Assembly: GCF_016827595.1 (NCBI RefSeq)
Contig: NZ_JAECMS010000003.1
Location: 1 to 64,000, forward strand
Direction of reading: 5' to 3'
Length of the DNA stretch: 64,000 nucleotides
Source of the DNA: Luteirhabdus pelagi
GTDB lineage: Bacteria; Bacteroidota; Bacteroidia; Flavobacteriales; Flavobacteriaceae
The position numbers were made by a program, and so were the translations under genes. The first letter of the stretch is position 1. Each line of letters begins with the position of its first letter. Below are positions 32,049-40,302 of the stretch, in pieces. The notes beneath the pieces were generated by a model. The model was not told the origin of the DNA and made no database searches. It saw nothing but the letters and a program-made list of their open reading frames with translations.

Positions 32049-34562
32049 TTATCCTTCAAATCCTCCATCATCGTCGAAGTCACCACCATTTCCCCGACCA
32101 CGATTTCTTTCTTTCTGTTGGTTGAAGCGGTAGGTAAACGATAGGGTAAACTGTCGCTGTCTCCACTGAAACTCACTATCGCTAGTAAATGTATCGGTTT
32201 GCGTGAAGGATCTACGCTTTCTGGAATTTAATAGGTCACTCACATTGAATCCTATGGTCGCGTTATCATCCATAAAATCCTTACTCAATGCCACATCGAT
32301 AGAAAGGATACCCTCTGTTTCAGTTTGGGCATTATTTCTAGGTCCTCTATAGAAGGCGTTGGTTTGCCAATCGATTTTCCAAGGAAGGGTTACTTTTGTA
32401 CTTCCTCTAGCAAACCAGCTACTATTTTCCGTTCCGTATTCCACGCCATTAAAGCTACCATCGCTTTTAAAGTTGAAGTAGTTAAAGCTACCATTCAAAC
32501 GAAGCCAATCGGTCGGATTGTAAAGAGCGCTCATTTCAAAGCCCATTCGCTCGTTTGTTGAAAGGTTAATCGGAATGGTCCGTAAAACATTCACACCATT
32601 AATAACCTGTCCTGTTTGTTCTTGAATACGCTCAAACGAATCGGTTTCATATTGATAATAAACAGAACCACTTAGCGTAAGCTTTTTCCATCGTTTCACA
32701 TACCCTAAATCGAAAGCGCTAGCATAGGCCGGATCTAAATCTGGATTCCCCTGAAATACATTTGTTACACTAGAACGAGAGGGGAAGGGATTGATAAACC
32801 AACCACGGGGTCTGTTGATTCTTCGGTTATATCCTAATGTGATATTTTCGCGCTCGGCAATTTCGTATATTAAGTTCACCGTTGGGAAAAGACCTAAGTA
32901 GTTTTTATCGAAATTGGTATCGATATCAACTCCCAATGTTTCCGCAAAAATTTCTTCATCTAATTCTGAATCTATTTCACCTTTTAATTGGGTGTTTTCC
33001 ATTCGCAATCCCAAGAGGAAGGAAAATTTGCCAAATTTATTTCCGTATTGCGCGTAAAGAGCATGAACGTTTTCAGTGTAATCAAAAATATTCGATAAGG
33101 TGTCATTTCTAACAAACACACCTTCAGCGTTCTCTTGGTTTAGCGTATAATCGGTAATCTCATTTTCCAAATTCCCGCGATACCCTGCTTCAAACTGAGC
33201 GTTTTCGCCTATGGGCAGAACATAATCGGCTTGGAACAACCATTCCTTTTGAGTTTCTATTGTAAGGATATCTTCGGAAGGAAAATCAAAATCATTGGGT
33301 GCGATTCGTCTTTCTGTAATAAAGGCACGCTGCTCCTCTTCATCATTTTCATATTGAAAGTCGGCAGTAAGCTTATGTCCATCATCGCTAAAGTTATTTA
33401 CATAATTCAATGACACCTGATAGCTTTCATCTTTTTCGGTCTCCAATTCTTCTCGAATCGTTTCCTCTGCTAAAGTACCATCAGTGAATTTACGAGCTCT
33501 GTTGGTAGTTACATCCTCATCATCACCTAATCTTAAAAAGACACTACCTGTAATGGAAGAGTTTTCTGTAAGAAAGTACTCCATTCCCAAATTCGTATTG
33601 AAACCTTGATCTTGGCGTTCATATTCGCGATCTTCAATAGTTCTATCAAACTGTGGATCTACGATTGTCTCTTCACCTGTGTCTGGATCAATAACTGTCC
33701 TGGGAAAATATTGGTTATCGAAAAAAGCATTACCGGGCGAATTTCGATAACGGACACCCGTAGTATTAAAAATGTTGAATTTATCCGTTCGAAGGTTGAT
33801 GTTTCCTGTTATTCCACTTTGTAGTGGGATTCCATAATTAGCTTGTATGGAACCGTTCAATCCCAATGTTTTTTCTTTACGTAAAATAATATTTAGAATT
33901 CCTGCCGTACCCTCAGCGTCATATCGTGCAGAAGGTGAAGTAATTACCTCTACTCGCTCTATCGATTCGGCGGGTAACTGACGAAGTGCATCGGTTGAAC
34001 CAAAACCAGCGATTGCTGAAGGTTTACCATTGATAAGAATTCGAACATTTTCGTTTCCGCGAAGACTAATAGCTCCCTCCACATCAACTGTTACGGATGG
34101 TACATTGTTAAGCGCATCGCTGACGGTGGCACCACTGGTAGTCAAATCTTTACCAATCGTGTATATTTTTTTATCTAATCTAACCTGAACTTCAGTCGTC
34201 TCAGCACGAATAACCACTTCATCTAAACTAGCGCTATCCAATTCCAACGCCACCGTAGGCAAGGTGGTATTGTTCATCAACTGCTGACTTGGTTTGGTAA
34301 CAGGTCGGTAGGAAATGAATTCATATTTAACCGTGTAGATCCCGGCTTCCACATCGATGCTATAAACACCATCGGCATTGGTAATTCCGCCAGTGGCTAC
34401 TTCACCGCCTGGTTTGATAAAGGAAACCGTAGCATATTCCAATGGAACATTGGTACCTTTTTCAATAACCTTACCGGTTACCGTAATTGTTTTTAATTCT
34501 GGGCTTTGCGCAAATAAAATTAGTGGAAATAGAAATAGGGCAAGGGTATGAATATATTTCAT
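32049..34562 (-). CDS. TonB-dependent receptor, outer-membrane beta-barrel family
   Basis: An 837-aa outer-membrane protein. Signal peptide 1-18 (YIHTLALFLFPLILFAQ), a carboxypeptidase-regulatory-like beta-sandwich (about 25-110, ITVTGKVIEKGTNVPLEYAT), a plug domain (DALNNVPSVTVDVEGAISLR, about 140-225) and a large C-terminal barrel of the OMP_b-brl_3 type that ends in FTLSFTYRFNQ. A Gly/Asp-rich tail (GRGNGGDFDDDGGFEG) follows the last strand. No SusD partner is adjacent, so it is probably not a glycan SusC; substrate unknown. The frame opens five codons earlier, but MKYIHTL gives the proper signal peptide. Confidence 0.9.
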   Translation of the reverse strand: MKYIHTLALFLFPLILFAQSPELKTITVTGKVIEKGTNVPLEYATVSFIKPGGEVATGGITNADGVYSIDVEAGIYTVKYEFISYRPVTKPSQQLMNNTTLPTVALELDSASLDEVVIRAETTEVQVRLDKKIYTIGKDLTTSGATVSDALNNVPSVTVDVEGAISLRGNENVRILINGKPSAIAGFGSTDALRQLPAESIERVEVITSPSARYDAEGTAGILNIILRKEKTLGLNGSIQANYGIPLQSGITGNINLRTDKFNIFNTTGVRYRNSPGNAFFDNQYFPRTVIDPDTGEETIVDPQFDRTIEDREYERQDQGFNTNLGMEYFLTENSSITGSVFLRLGDDEDVTTNRARKFTDGTLAEETIREELETEKDESYQVSLNYVNNFSDDGHKLTADFQYENDEEEQRAFITERRIAPNDFDFPSEDILTIETQKEWLFQADYVLPIGENAQFEAGYRGNLENEITDYTLNQENAEGVFVRNDTLSNIFDYTENVHALYAQYGNKFGKFSFLLGLRMENTQLKGEIDSELDEEIFAETLGVDIDTNFDKNYLGLFPTVNLIYEIAERENITLGYNRRINRPRGWFINPFPSRSSVTNVFQGNPDLDPAYASAFDLGYVKRWKKLTLSGSVYYQYETDSFERIQEQTGQVINGVNVLRTIPINLSTNERMGFEMSALYNPTDWLRLNGSFNYFNFKSDGSFNGVEYGTENSSWFARGSTKVTLPWKIDWQTNAFYRGPRNNAQTETEGILSIDVALSKDFMDDNATIGFNVSDLLNSRKRRSFTQTDTFTSDSEFQWRQRQFTLSFTYRFNQQKERNRGRGNGGDFDDDGGFEG

Positions 34563-34646
34563 AGGGTCTTTTAGCAATTTTGACTGCTAAAATACCCGAG
34601 GGTTTAGTCCTATACTATTAAACTTGTGTTAAAATAAATTAAGACC

Positions 34647-34988
34647 TTACAAAATCTCTAAAACACGCTCTGGTGGGCGACCTACCACCGCTTTCTGCCC
34701 CTTTATTGCAATGGGACGCTCGATTAACTTAGGGTATTCCACCATAGCGTTTATGACTTCTGCATCGGTGAGGTCTTTCCCTTTGAATTTATCTTTCCAA
34801 ATCGATTCGTTTTTTCGAACCAACTCAATAGGAGCAATTCCCAATAAAGCAATCAATTCCGTCAACTTTTGAGGTGTAGGAGGAACTTGTAAGTACTTAA
34901 TAATCGTTACATCCTCATCTTTATCTTCGAGGAGCTTTAAGGCTTCCCTTGATTTTCGACATCTAGGGTTGTGGTAATAGGTAATCAT
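34647..34988 (-). CDS. ArsC/Spx-family thioredoxin-fold protein
   Basis: A 113-aa protein of the arsenate reductase (glutaredoxin-type) family. The N-terminal YYHNPRCRKSREAL (4-17) holds the catalytic Cys10 followed by RKS; later motifs are YLQVPPTP, and RPIAIKGQKAVVGRPPERV near the C-terminus, which contains the usual Arg set. It would reduce arsenate using glutathione or glutaredoxin if a true ArsC, but no ars genes are nearby, and many such singletons have no known substrate. The upstream minus-strand gene is 12 bp away. Confidence 0.88.
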   Translation of the reverse strand: MITYYHNPRCRKSREALKLLEDKDEDVTIIKYLQVPPTPQKLTELIALLGIAPIELVRKNESIWKDKFKGKDLTDAEVINAMVEYPKLIERPIAIKGQKAVVGRPPERVLEIL

Positions 34989-35000
34989 AGACGATACTTC

Positions 35001-35483
35001 TTAATTAGATTTTTGTAACTGTTCCAATTCTAGGGAATAATCGTGCTGTAAATCTTCATGAAGCTTTTCAATCCGTTTGGAAATCAAAGCTAGCTGTCGA
35101 TTGTATAGGTTTGTTAGTGTCTTATTCTTAAATATAGATGGTTTAAAGGTCTGTAGTTTTCGACAGAAATACAACAATAATTCTACCTCTGTTTCAGGAC
35201 GTTGCGAATACCGGATGTATTTTTTTGTCTGTCGAAGCAATTTTCGAATCGTTTTCTTCGCATAATAATAGTTGGTTGTATTGACCGTTTCAAAACCTTC
35301 ATCTAAATGCCGCTTCACCGAATCAATATAACCTGGTTCGTAATCGGAGTCGAACAGGAGATAACTCAGAAGCTCTTTGTTTTCTTTTTTGAATTTCGCC
35401 ATGCGAAGCACTAACGCTTCCAATTCTGCAGGAGAACGATGTGTAAGGTCTTTTCGAATTTGGGCAATGGAAGCTGGCTTCAT
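35001..35483 (-). CDS. Conserved hypothetical helical protein
   Basis: A 160-aa, predominantly alpha-helical, Lys/Tyr-rich soluble protein. It starts MKPASIAQIRKDLTHRSPAE and includes NYYYAKKTIRKLLRQTKKYI and a charged C-terminus. No cofactor motif or signal is seen and I do not recognise a function. The frame extends three codons to 35492, but a -7 box TACATTTG lies at 35497-35490 on this strand and would place transcription almost at ATG 35483, giving a very short or absent leader. It is followed 12 bp later by the ArsC-like gene, suggesting an operon. Confidence 0.72.
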   Translation of the reverse strand: MKPASIAQIRKDLTHRSPAELEALVLRMAKFKKENKELLSYLLFDSDYEPGYIDSVKRHLDEGFETVNTTNYYYAKKTIRKLLRQTKKYIRYSQRPETEVELLLYFCRKLQTFKPSIFKNKTLTNLYNRQLALISKRIEKLHEDLQHDYSLELEQLQKSN

Positions 35484-35503
35484 ATCGCACAAATGTATGA
35501 GTT

Positions 35504-35905
35504 TTGTTGAAACTGTATCTTTATGAAGTGTATTCCTTCATAGATATAGTATTTCTGATTTTCCACAGCGCAATTGTGCTATTCAATATATTCGGATGGA
35601 TATGGAAGCGGACACGCCGTTGGAACCTTTACCTATTGTTACTAACCGGTGCATCCTGGGGAATTTTGGGCATCTGGTACGGTTTCGGATATTGTCCCTG
35701 CACCGATTGGCACTGGAATGTCCTTCGGGAAATGGGAAAGGAGCCTAACACACCTTCCTATATCGGCTATTTATTGAATCGTATTCTCGGTATGGATATA
35801 TCCGCAGTGGTGGTCGATCATCTAACGCTTTGGACCTATGTCGCAGCTTTGATTATCTCAATCATGTTGAATATAAAAGATTGGCGTCGGCGTAAAAAAG
35901 CTTAA
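35504..35905 (+). CDS. DUF2784 membrane protein
   Basis: About 125-133 aa with three to four helices: FIDIVFLIFHSAIVLFNIFG, LYLLLLTGASWGILGIWYGF, and a C-terminal TYVAALIISIMLN. The central GYCPCTDWHWNVLREMG segment with paired Cys and Trp-His-Trp is the DUF2784 signature. There is no ATG at the N-terminus: the frame opens with TTG at 35504, and GTG at 35528 gives a start closer to the family. The short divergent gap (20 bp to the neighbouring ATG) leaves overlapping promoters. It ends in a 4-bp convergent overlap with prfB. Confidence 0.82.
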   Translation: MLKLYLYEVYSFIDIVFLIFHSAIVLFNIFGWIWKRTRRWNLYLLLLTGASWGILGIWYGFGYCPCTDWHWNVLREMGKEPNTPSYIGYLLNRILGMDISAVVVDHLTLWTYVAALIISIMLNIKDWRRRKKA

Positions 35906-37012
35906 AGTTCATCTGCTTTCTCATCTTTTTGCCCCATCATCATCAAATACGCCTTCAAAAACTCATCGATGTCACCATCGAGCACCGCATCGGTATTTCC
36001 GGTTTCATGACCCGTACGAACATCTTTTACGAGCTTGTACGGGTGAAGCACATAATTTCGGATCTGCGAGCCCCATTCAATGGCCATTTTGCTATCTTCA
36101 ATCTCCGCTCGTTGTGCCTGCTGCTTCCGAAGTTCGATTTCATATAATTGCGACTTCAACATCTGCATGGCCTTTTCGCGGTTCTCCAACTGACTACGGG
36201 TTTCAGAATTATGAATTACGATACCGCTAGGTTTGTGGGTAAGGATGGCTTTGGTTTCAACCTTATTCACATTTTGCCCACCCGCACCGCTACTTCTTGC
36301 AAAATCCCAGGAAATATCGGCTGGATTGATATCGATTTCAATAGTTTCATCGGCCAATGGATAGACGTATACACTCACAAAACTGGTATGTCGCTTTGCA
36401 TTGCTATCAAAAGGGGAGATACGTACCAAACGATGCACCCCGTTTTCACCTTTTAGCCAACCAAAGGCAAATTCCCCATCAATTTCAAGCGTCACCGTTT
36501 TTACACCAGCTACGTCGCCTTCCTGATAGTTCAACTCCTTCACCTTAAAACCGTTGCTTTGCGCCCACATCAAATACATCCGCATGAGCATTTGGGCCCA
36601 GTCGCAGCTTTCGGTACCGCCCGCACCAGCGGTTATTTGAAGTACGGCACTTAAATCGTCGCCCTCTTCACTTAGCATATTGCGAAACTCTAAAGCCTCG
36701 ATAGCTTCCAAGGCTTTCTGATAGCGGTTTTCGACGTTTTCGGCCTCTCCTTCACCTTCCTTGAAAAATTCGTAGATTACCTCGGCATCGTCGGTTAAGG
36801 TGATGGCATTTTCGTATTCCTCGACCCACTTCTTCTTGTTCCGAAGTTGTTTCATAAAGGCTTCCGCCTCCTGTGGATTGTCCCAAAAGTTTGGGTCGTA
36901 GGTTTTTTCCTCTTCGTTCTGTATCTCTATGCGTTTCTTGGCAATGTCAAAGATACCCCCTTAACGCATCCAGGCGATTTCTAAGATCGGTAAGCTGATC
37001 GGTTGTAACCAT
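35902..37012 (-). CDS. prfB: Peptide chain release factor 2 (programmed +1 frameshift)
   Basis: The functional gene is two frames. Frame 1 runs from ATG 37012 for 21 codons (MVTTDQLTDLRNRLDALRGY, then L) to a TGA at 36949-36947. Ribosomes shift +1 there and continue from GAC at 36948 to 35902, giving about 369 aa, close to the 365 of E. coli RF2. The second frame contains the SPF codon-recognition tripeptide (RISPFDSNAKRHTSF) and the peptidyl-tRNA hydrolysis motif GAGGQNVNKVETKA. RF2 reads UGA and UAA stops. A caller that ignores the shift would report a truncated 317-aa protein from 36855. A -7 box TATTTTTG lies at 37059-37052. Confidence 0.96.
36947..36961 (-). promoter_or_regulatory. prfB frameshift site AGGGGGTATCTTTGAC
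   Basis: Minus strand from 36961: AGG GGG TAT CTT TGA C. It has the Shine-Dalgarno-like AGGGGG three bases before CTT, the slippery CTT and the poor UGA-C stop, i.e. the classical autoregulatory site by which low RF2 raises its own synthesis. Confidence 0.96.
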
Positions 37013-37149
37013 ATTAATTGCTGCAGTTGCAGGATTTTTTCTGTTGAAGAACAAAAATAGAATTAAGTTTTTCAGCTAAAAAGGAAAATAGCGCTATTTT
37101 TAGAAGTGGTTCCTTTTCTGAAAGAGAACCCTTATTTAAAACCCATTGT

Positions 37150-37779
37150 ATGAAAACACTATCAAAAATTCTTTTTTTCTGCTTATTGTTAGGAATTTTT
37201 CAACCCTCCGTCGCGCAAGAAGGAAACACGGAGTTGAAGGCAACTGTTGAAACCTTCACCCAACAACTGAAAGCAGAAGGAGCGAACCTTATTTTTTATG
37301 TAGATCAATTCTGTTTGGGAAAAACGGAAATTTTCAAGGTTCGGAATAACCAAAACTGTATCGTTTCACCTACCTATCATTCTTATTATGTGTTTTGGCA
37401 AAAGGGAAATGAACAGTACCTGCAACGTATCGATAAGTGCGGACGTTTTCAGAAAATACCCTTGGAGGACAATGAAATATTTGAAACGGTTAGCATGAAC
37501 ATGACGAATTTAAAGAATGAAACTATTTTACCATATAAAAAGCAGCGGCCCGATACTGGACCTACATCTAGCACAGAGACGTATCCGTGTCGCCGCAACT
37601 ATAAATTCATAAAAGAAAACAGTAGTTTTGAGCGTCAATTTATGCTGTATGACATCAGTTCGATGGAAGACAATCCAAATATGAATTACGAGCATAACCA
37701 AGGCCTATCAATCGTTCAGCTTGAGAATATGTTAGATGAATTCATTGAAGAAATACAAAACGACTTTATAAGACTTTAA
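37150..37779 (+). CDS. Secreted protein of unknown function
   Basis: A 209-aa protein with a clear signal peptide (1-22, ending QPSVAQ). The mature part contains six Cys that could pair (QFCLGKTEIF, NQNCIVSP, DKCGRF, YPCRRNY) and two Lys/Thr-rich loops. A Trp/Tyr-rich block, YHSYYVFWQKGNEQYLQRID, suggests a beta domain. No family recognised; probably periplasmic. It is immediately followed (5 bp) by threonine aldolase, so the two are likely co-transcribed, though a functional link is not evident. Confidence 0.75.
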   Translation: MKTLSKILFFCLLLGIFQPSVAQEGNTELKATVETFTQQLKAEGANLIFYVDQFCLGKTEIFKVRNNQNCIVSPTYHSYYVFWQKGNEQYLQRIDKCGRFQKIPLEDNEIFETVSMNMTNLKNETILPYKKQRPDTGPTSSTETYPCRRNYKFIKENSSFERQFMLYDISSMEDNPNMNYEHNQGLSIVQLENMLDEFIEEIQNDFIRL

Positions 37780-37784
37780 ACTAT

Positions 37785-38816
37785 ATGAAATACCCCATAA
37801 TCGATCTTCGTAGCGATACCGTAACCAAACCTACGCCAGAAATGCTTACTGCCATGATGGAAGCCGAGGTAGGCGACGATGTCTATAAAGAGGATCCGAC
37901 CGTAAACAAACTGGAACACTATGCTGCCGAACTATTTGATATGGATGAAGCCCTGTATTTCCCAACCGGAAGTATGGCAAACCAGGCAGCGATAAAACTT
38001 CATACGCAACCGGCCGAGCAATTAATCTGCGATAAATGGGCGCATGTGTATAATTATGAAGGTGGCGGCGTTTCCTTTAACAGCGGTGTTTCCTGTAAGC
38101 TAGTCGACGGCAATAGAGGAATGATTACTGCCGAACAGGTACAGGAAAATATCAACCCACCCGATTTTTATCATAGTCCATTAACAACTTTGGTCTGTTT
38201 GGAAAACACGACAAATAAAGGCGGTGGCGCCTGCTACGATTTTGAAGAAATAAAGCGAATCCGTAAGGTATGCGATGAAAACGGGTTGGGCCTTCACTTG
38301 GATGGCGCTAGACTTATGAATGCTATTGCAGCAAAAAAAGAAGATCCGAATGCGTACGGAAAAATCTTTGACACGCTAACCGTATGTTTAAGCAAGGGAC
38401 TGGGAGCTCCCATGGGAACGGTTTTGATAGGAAAAAAGGAATTGATGCAAAATGCTATGCGGGTGCGAAAAGTGTTGGGTGGCGGAATGCGCCAGGTTGG
38501 CTTTATGGCCGCCGCTGGACTTTTTGGATTGAAAAATCATGTTAATAGAATGGGGGAAGACCACCATCGCGCTACTGAGTTGGCTAAAAAGCTAGAAGAA
38601 CAATCCTATGTTTTGAAGGTAGAGCCAACGGAGACCAATATTGTCATCTTTTATCTTCAACAATCCCATCGAGAGAATGAATTCCTGCAGTTTTTTGAAG
38701 AAAGAGGTGTACGCATGAGCGCTATGGGACAGGGAAAGTTGCGAATGGTGACACATTATGATTACACGGGCGACATGCATGCACGTGTATTGGAATTGCT
38801 TGAAAATTTTGAATAA
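37785..38816 (+). CDS. ltaE: Low-specificity threonine aldolase (GntG family)
   Basis: A 343-aa fold-type I PLP enzyme that cleaves L-threonine or allo-threonine to glycine and acetaldehyde. The N-terminal IDLRSDTVTKPTPEM, VGDDVYKEDPTVNKLE, the HLDGARLMNA segment (PLP-interacting Asp) and the Schiff-base lysine in CLSKGLGAPMG (Lys near 204) are all present. Length is typical. It follows the secreted protein gene by 5 bp and ends just before a terminator-like hairpin that serves the convergent YegP gene. Confidence 0.95.
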   Translation: MKYPIIDLRSDTVTKPTPEMLTAMMEAEVGDDVYKEDPTVNKLEHYAAELFDMDEALYFPTGSMANQAAIKLHTQPAEQLICDKWAHVYNYEGGGVSFNSGVSCKLVDGNRGMITAEQVQENINPPDFYHSPLTTLVCLENTTNKGGGACYDFEEIKRIRKVCDENGLGLHLDGARLMNAIAAKKEDPNAYGKIFDTLTVCLSKGLGAPMGTVLIGKKELMQNAMRVRKVLGGGMRQVGFMAAAGLFGLKNHVNRMGEDHHRATELAKKLEEQSYVLKVEPTETNIVIFYLQQSHRENEFLQFFEERGVRMSAMGQGKLRMVTHYDYTGDMHARVLELLENFE

Positions 38817-38843
38817 AAAAACTCCTGAATAAAATTCAGGAGT
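38815..38843 (-). terminator. Terminator of the YegP gene
   Basis: ACTCCTGAA (38821-38829) pairs with TTCAGGAGT (38835-38843). The A run at 38815-38820 becomes the U tract on the minus strand; on the plus strand the U tract is weak. Confidence 0.8.
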
Positions 38844-38874
38844 CATTTAATTGGGGTAGAGGAGAAATAATATA

Positions 38875-39195
38875 CTATTCCAGTTCCTTTACTTCTGCTC
38901 CGGGAGCATTTTTTGCTACCGACTCAATACCGTTGTTCATTCCGCTTTCGGAAGAATACATTTGACTGCTGCCTACAATCTGTCCGTTAGACGATTTTAG
39001 GTTGAAGTGAAACTTTCCATTCTTCGCGGTTTTACGCTCAAAATGGTTACTATCGCCACAGTTTTTTTGTACAGATTCAATTCCGTTCATGGCCCCAGAC
39101 TTCGAGGAATACATTTGGCTAGTGAGGATTACTTGGCCATTACTTGCCTTTAAGACGAAGTGGAATTTGTCTCCACTTTTTTTCAATTCAAACAT
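38875..39195 (-). CDS. YegP / DUF1508 tandem-repeat protein
   Basis: A 106-aa small protein made of two about 48-residue DUF1508 repeats. The first contains FHFVLKASNGQVILTSQMYS and the second FHFNLKSSNGQIVGSSQMYS; each repeat ends in a GIES segment. YegP-type proteins form small beta-alpha units; the function is unknown. It is preceded by a 213-bp divergent intergenic region with the thioredoxin gene and followed by its own terminator. Confidence 0.9.
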   Translation of the reverse strand: MFELKKSGDKFHFVLKASNGQVILTSQMYSSKSGAMNGIESVQKNCGDSNHFERKTAKNGKFHFNLKSSNGQIVGSSQMYSSESGMNNGIESVAKNAPGAEVKELE

Positions 39196-39373
39196 AATAT
39201 AGTATTAAGGATTAGACTTGATTCGGTTTTGAGTGTATAAATATCTGAAAAAAAAAGCAATTGTTAAAGTCTCACATTAAGAAGAACTACAAGATTTTCA
39301 ACATGTTATTATAGGTTGTTAGGGAATTTCCAATTTTACTTCACTGAAGAATTATTTTATATCTTTTTTGGCA

Positions 39374-39396
39374 TACATTATGTTTTAGATAATGTA
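39374..39396. promoter_or_regulatory. Perfect dyad TACATTAT-7 nt-ATAATGTA
   Basis: An 8-bp perfect inverted repeat (39374-39381 and 39389-39396) ends 12 bp before the thioredoxin ATG. The dyad could be a repressor operator or an mRNA hairpin near the start codon. The rest of the 39196-39408 intergenic region shows no gene. Confidence 0.5.
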
Positions 39397-39408
39397 AATT
39401 AGGGCATT

Positions 39409-39867
39409 ATGAAAAAGTTTGTGTTTATTCTGCTAGTCGCGTTTACGACGATAGGTTTTTCTCAACAAGATGAGCGAGATACTAATTTATCATGGATTAC
39501 AAATGTTGAGGAAGCTGTGAAAATTTCAACCGAAGAGGAGAAACCTATTTTGCTATATTTTACCGGCAGCGATTGGTGTGCGCCTTGTAAAATGTTGAAA
39601 GAGGATTTTTTCGAAAGTGAAGCCTTTCAACAACGAGCAAATGATATGGTTTTGGTCTTGATCGATTACCCAAGAAGAATGGATGTAATCTCCACCGAAC
39701 AATTGAACTACAACAAGACAATAATTGCTAAATACAATAAGGAACGAACCTTTCCGAAGGTTTTGATGTTAGATTCGAAAGGGAAGGAGCTCGACCGTAT
39801 TTCAGGCTATAGTCCGCTGCGCGATACCAAAAACCACTTCGATTTTATCGATCAATATTTAAAATAA
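39409..39867 (+). CDS. Exported thioredoxin-like protein
   Basis: A 152-aa thioredoxin-fold protein with an N-terminal signal-like segment (KKFVFILLVAFTTIGFSQ). The catalytic motif is WCAPCK (in FTGSDWCAPCKMLKEDFF), and the cis-Pro is in RTFPKVLML; the C-terminal GYSPLRDTK follows. It would act in the periplasm or at the membrane as a disulfide reductase, perhaps for cytochrome c or envelope proteins. The CAPC dipeptide differs from the cytoplasmic CGPC. It is monocistronic, with a dyad upstream and a shared terminator downstream. Confidence 0.9.
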   Translation: MKKFVFILLVAFTTIGFSQQDERDTNLSWITNVEEAVKISTEEEKPILLYFTGSDWCAPCKMLKEDFFESEAFQQRANDMVLVLIDYPRRMDVISTEQLNYNKTIIAKYNKERTFPKVLMLDSKGKELDRISGYSPLRDTKNHFDFIDQYLK

Positions 39868-39874
39868 CAGCATA

Positions 39875-39908
39875 AAAAAGCCCGGCCTAAGAGTTGCCGG
39901 GCTTTTTA
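39875..39908. terminator. Bidirectional terminator between Trx and YbaB
   Basis: AGCCCGGC (39879-39886) pairs with GCCGGGCT (39896-39903), with A and T runs on the two sides; it serves the thioredoxin and the convergent YbaB gene. Confidence 0.9.
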
Positions 39909-39921
39909 CTTTTTAAGCTTT

Positions 39922-40236
39922 CTATTTGAACATATCCAATCCAGGAATGTTCGGCATACCTTCCTTCGCTACCGCAGCGATTTCCGCTTCATTGATCTCA
40001 GTCGCCTTTGCGATCGCCTTATTTAATGTTACTATTAGATAATCCTCCAATTGCTCTTTATCTTCCAACAAGCTGTCATCGATATCAATTGACTTCAATT
40101 CGCGATTGGCTGTTAAGGTTACTTTCAACAACCCATCGTTACTCTTTTCATCTACCATCACGGTATTCATTCGCTTTTTGGTCGCTTCCACTTTTTCTTG
40201 GGCTTCTTTCAATTTGCCCATCATATCTCCAAACAT
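39922..40236 (-). CDS. YbaB/EbfC nucleoid-associated protein
   Basis: A 104-aa DNA-binding protein of the YbaB/EbfC family. Its layout is a helix ([20 protein letters not shown]), a two-strand beta segment ([21 protein letters not shown]) and a C-terminal helix ([20 protein letters not shown]), the tweezer dimer of the family. In many bacteria it is next to recR or dnaX; here it is not. A TAAATTTG box lies at 40267-40260, 24 bp before the start, so it is probably monocistronic. Confidence 0.92.
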   Translation of the reverse strand: MFGDMMGKLKEAQEKVEATKKRMNTVMVDEKSNDGLLKVTLTANRELKSIDIDDSLLEDKEQLEDYLIVTLNKAIAKATEINEAEIAAVAKEGMPNIPGLDMFK

Positions 40237-40302
40237 AATTTTCTGAATTTTTATTTCTGCAAATTTACTACTTTGCAGTCAAATCCCTAACCAATTCGAC
40301 CT

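Noticed and set aside
35902-36855. Truncated or frameshifted prfB pseudogene
   Set aside because: The break coincides exactly with the canonical programmed frameshift site and the combined product is full length.
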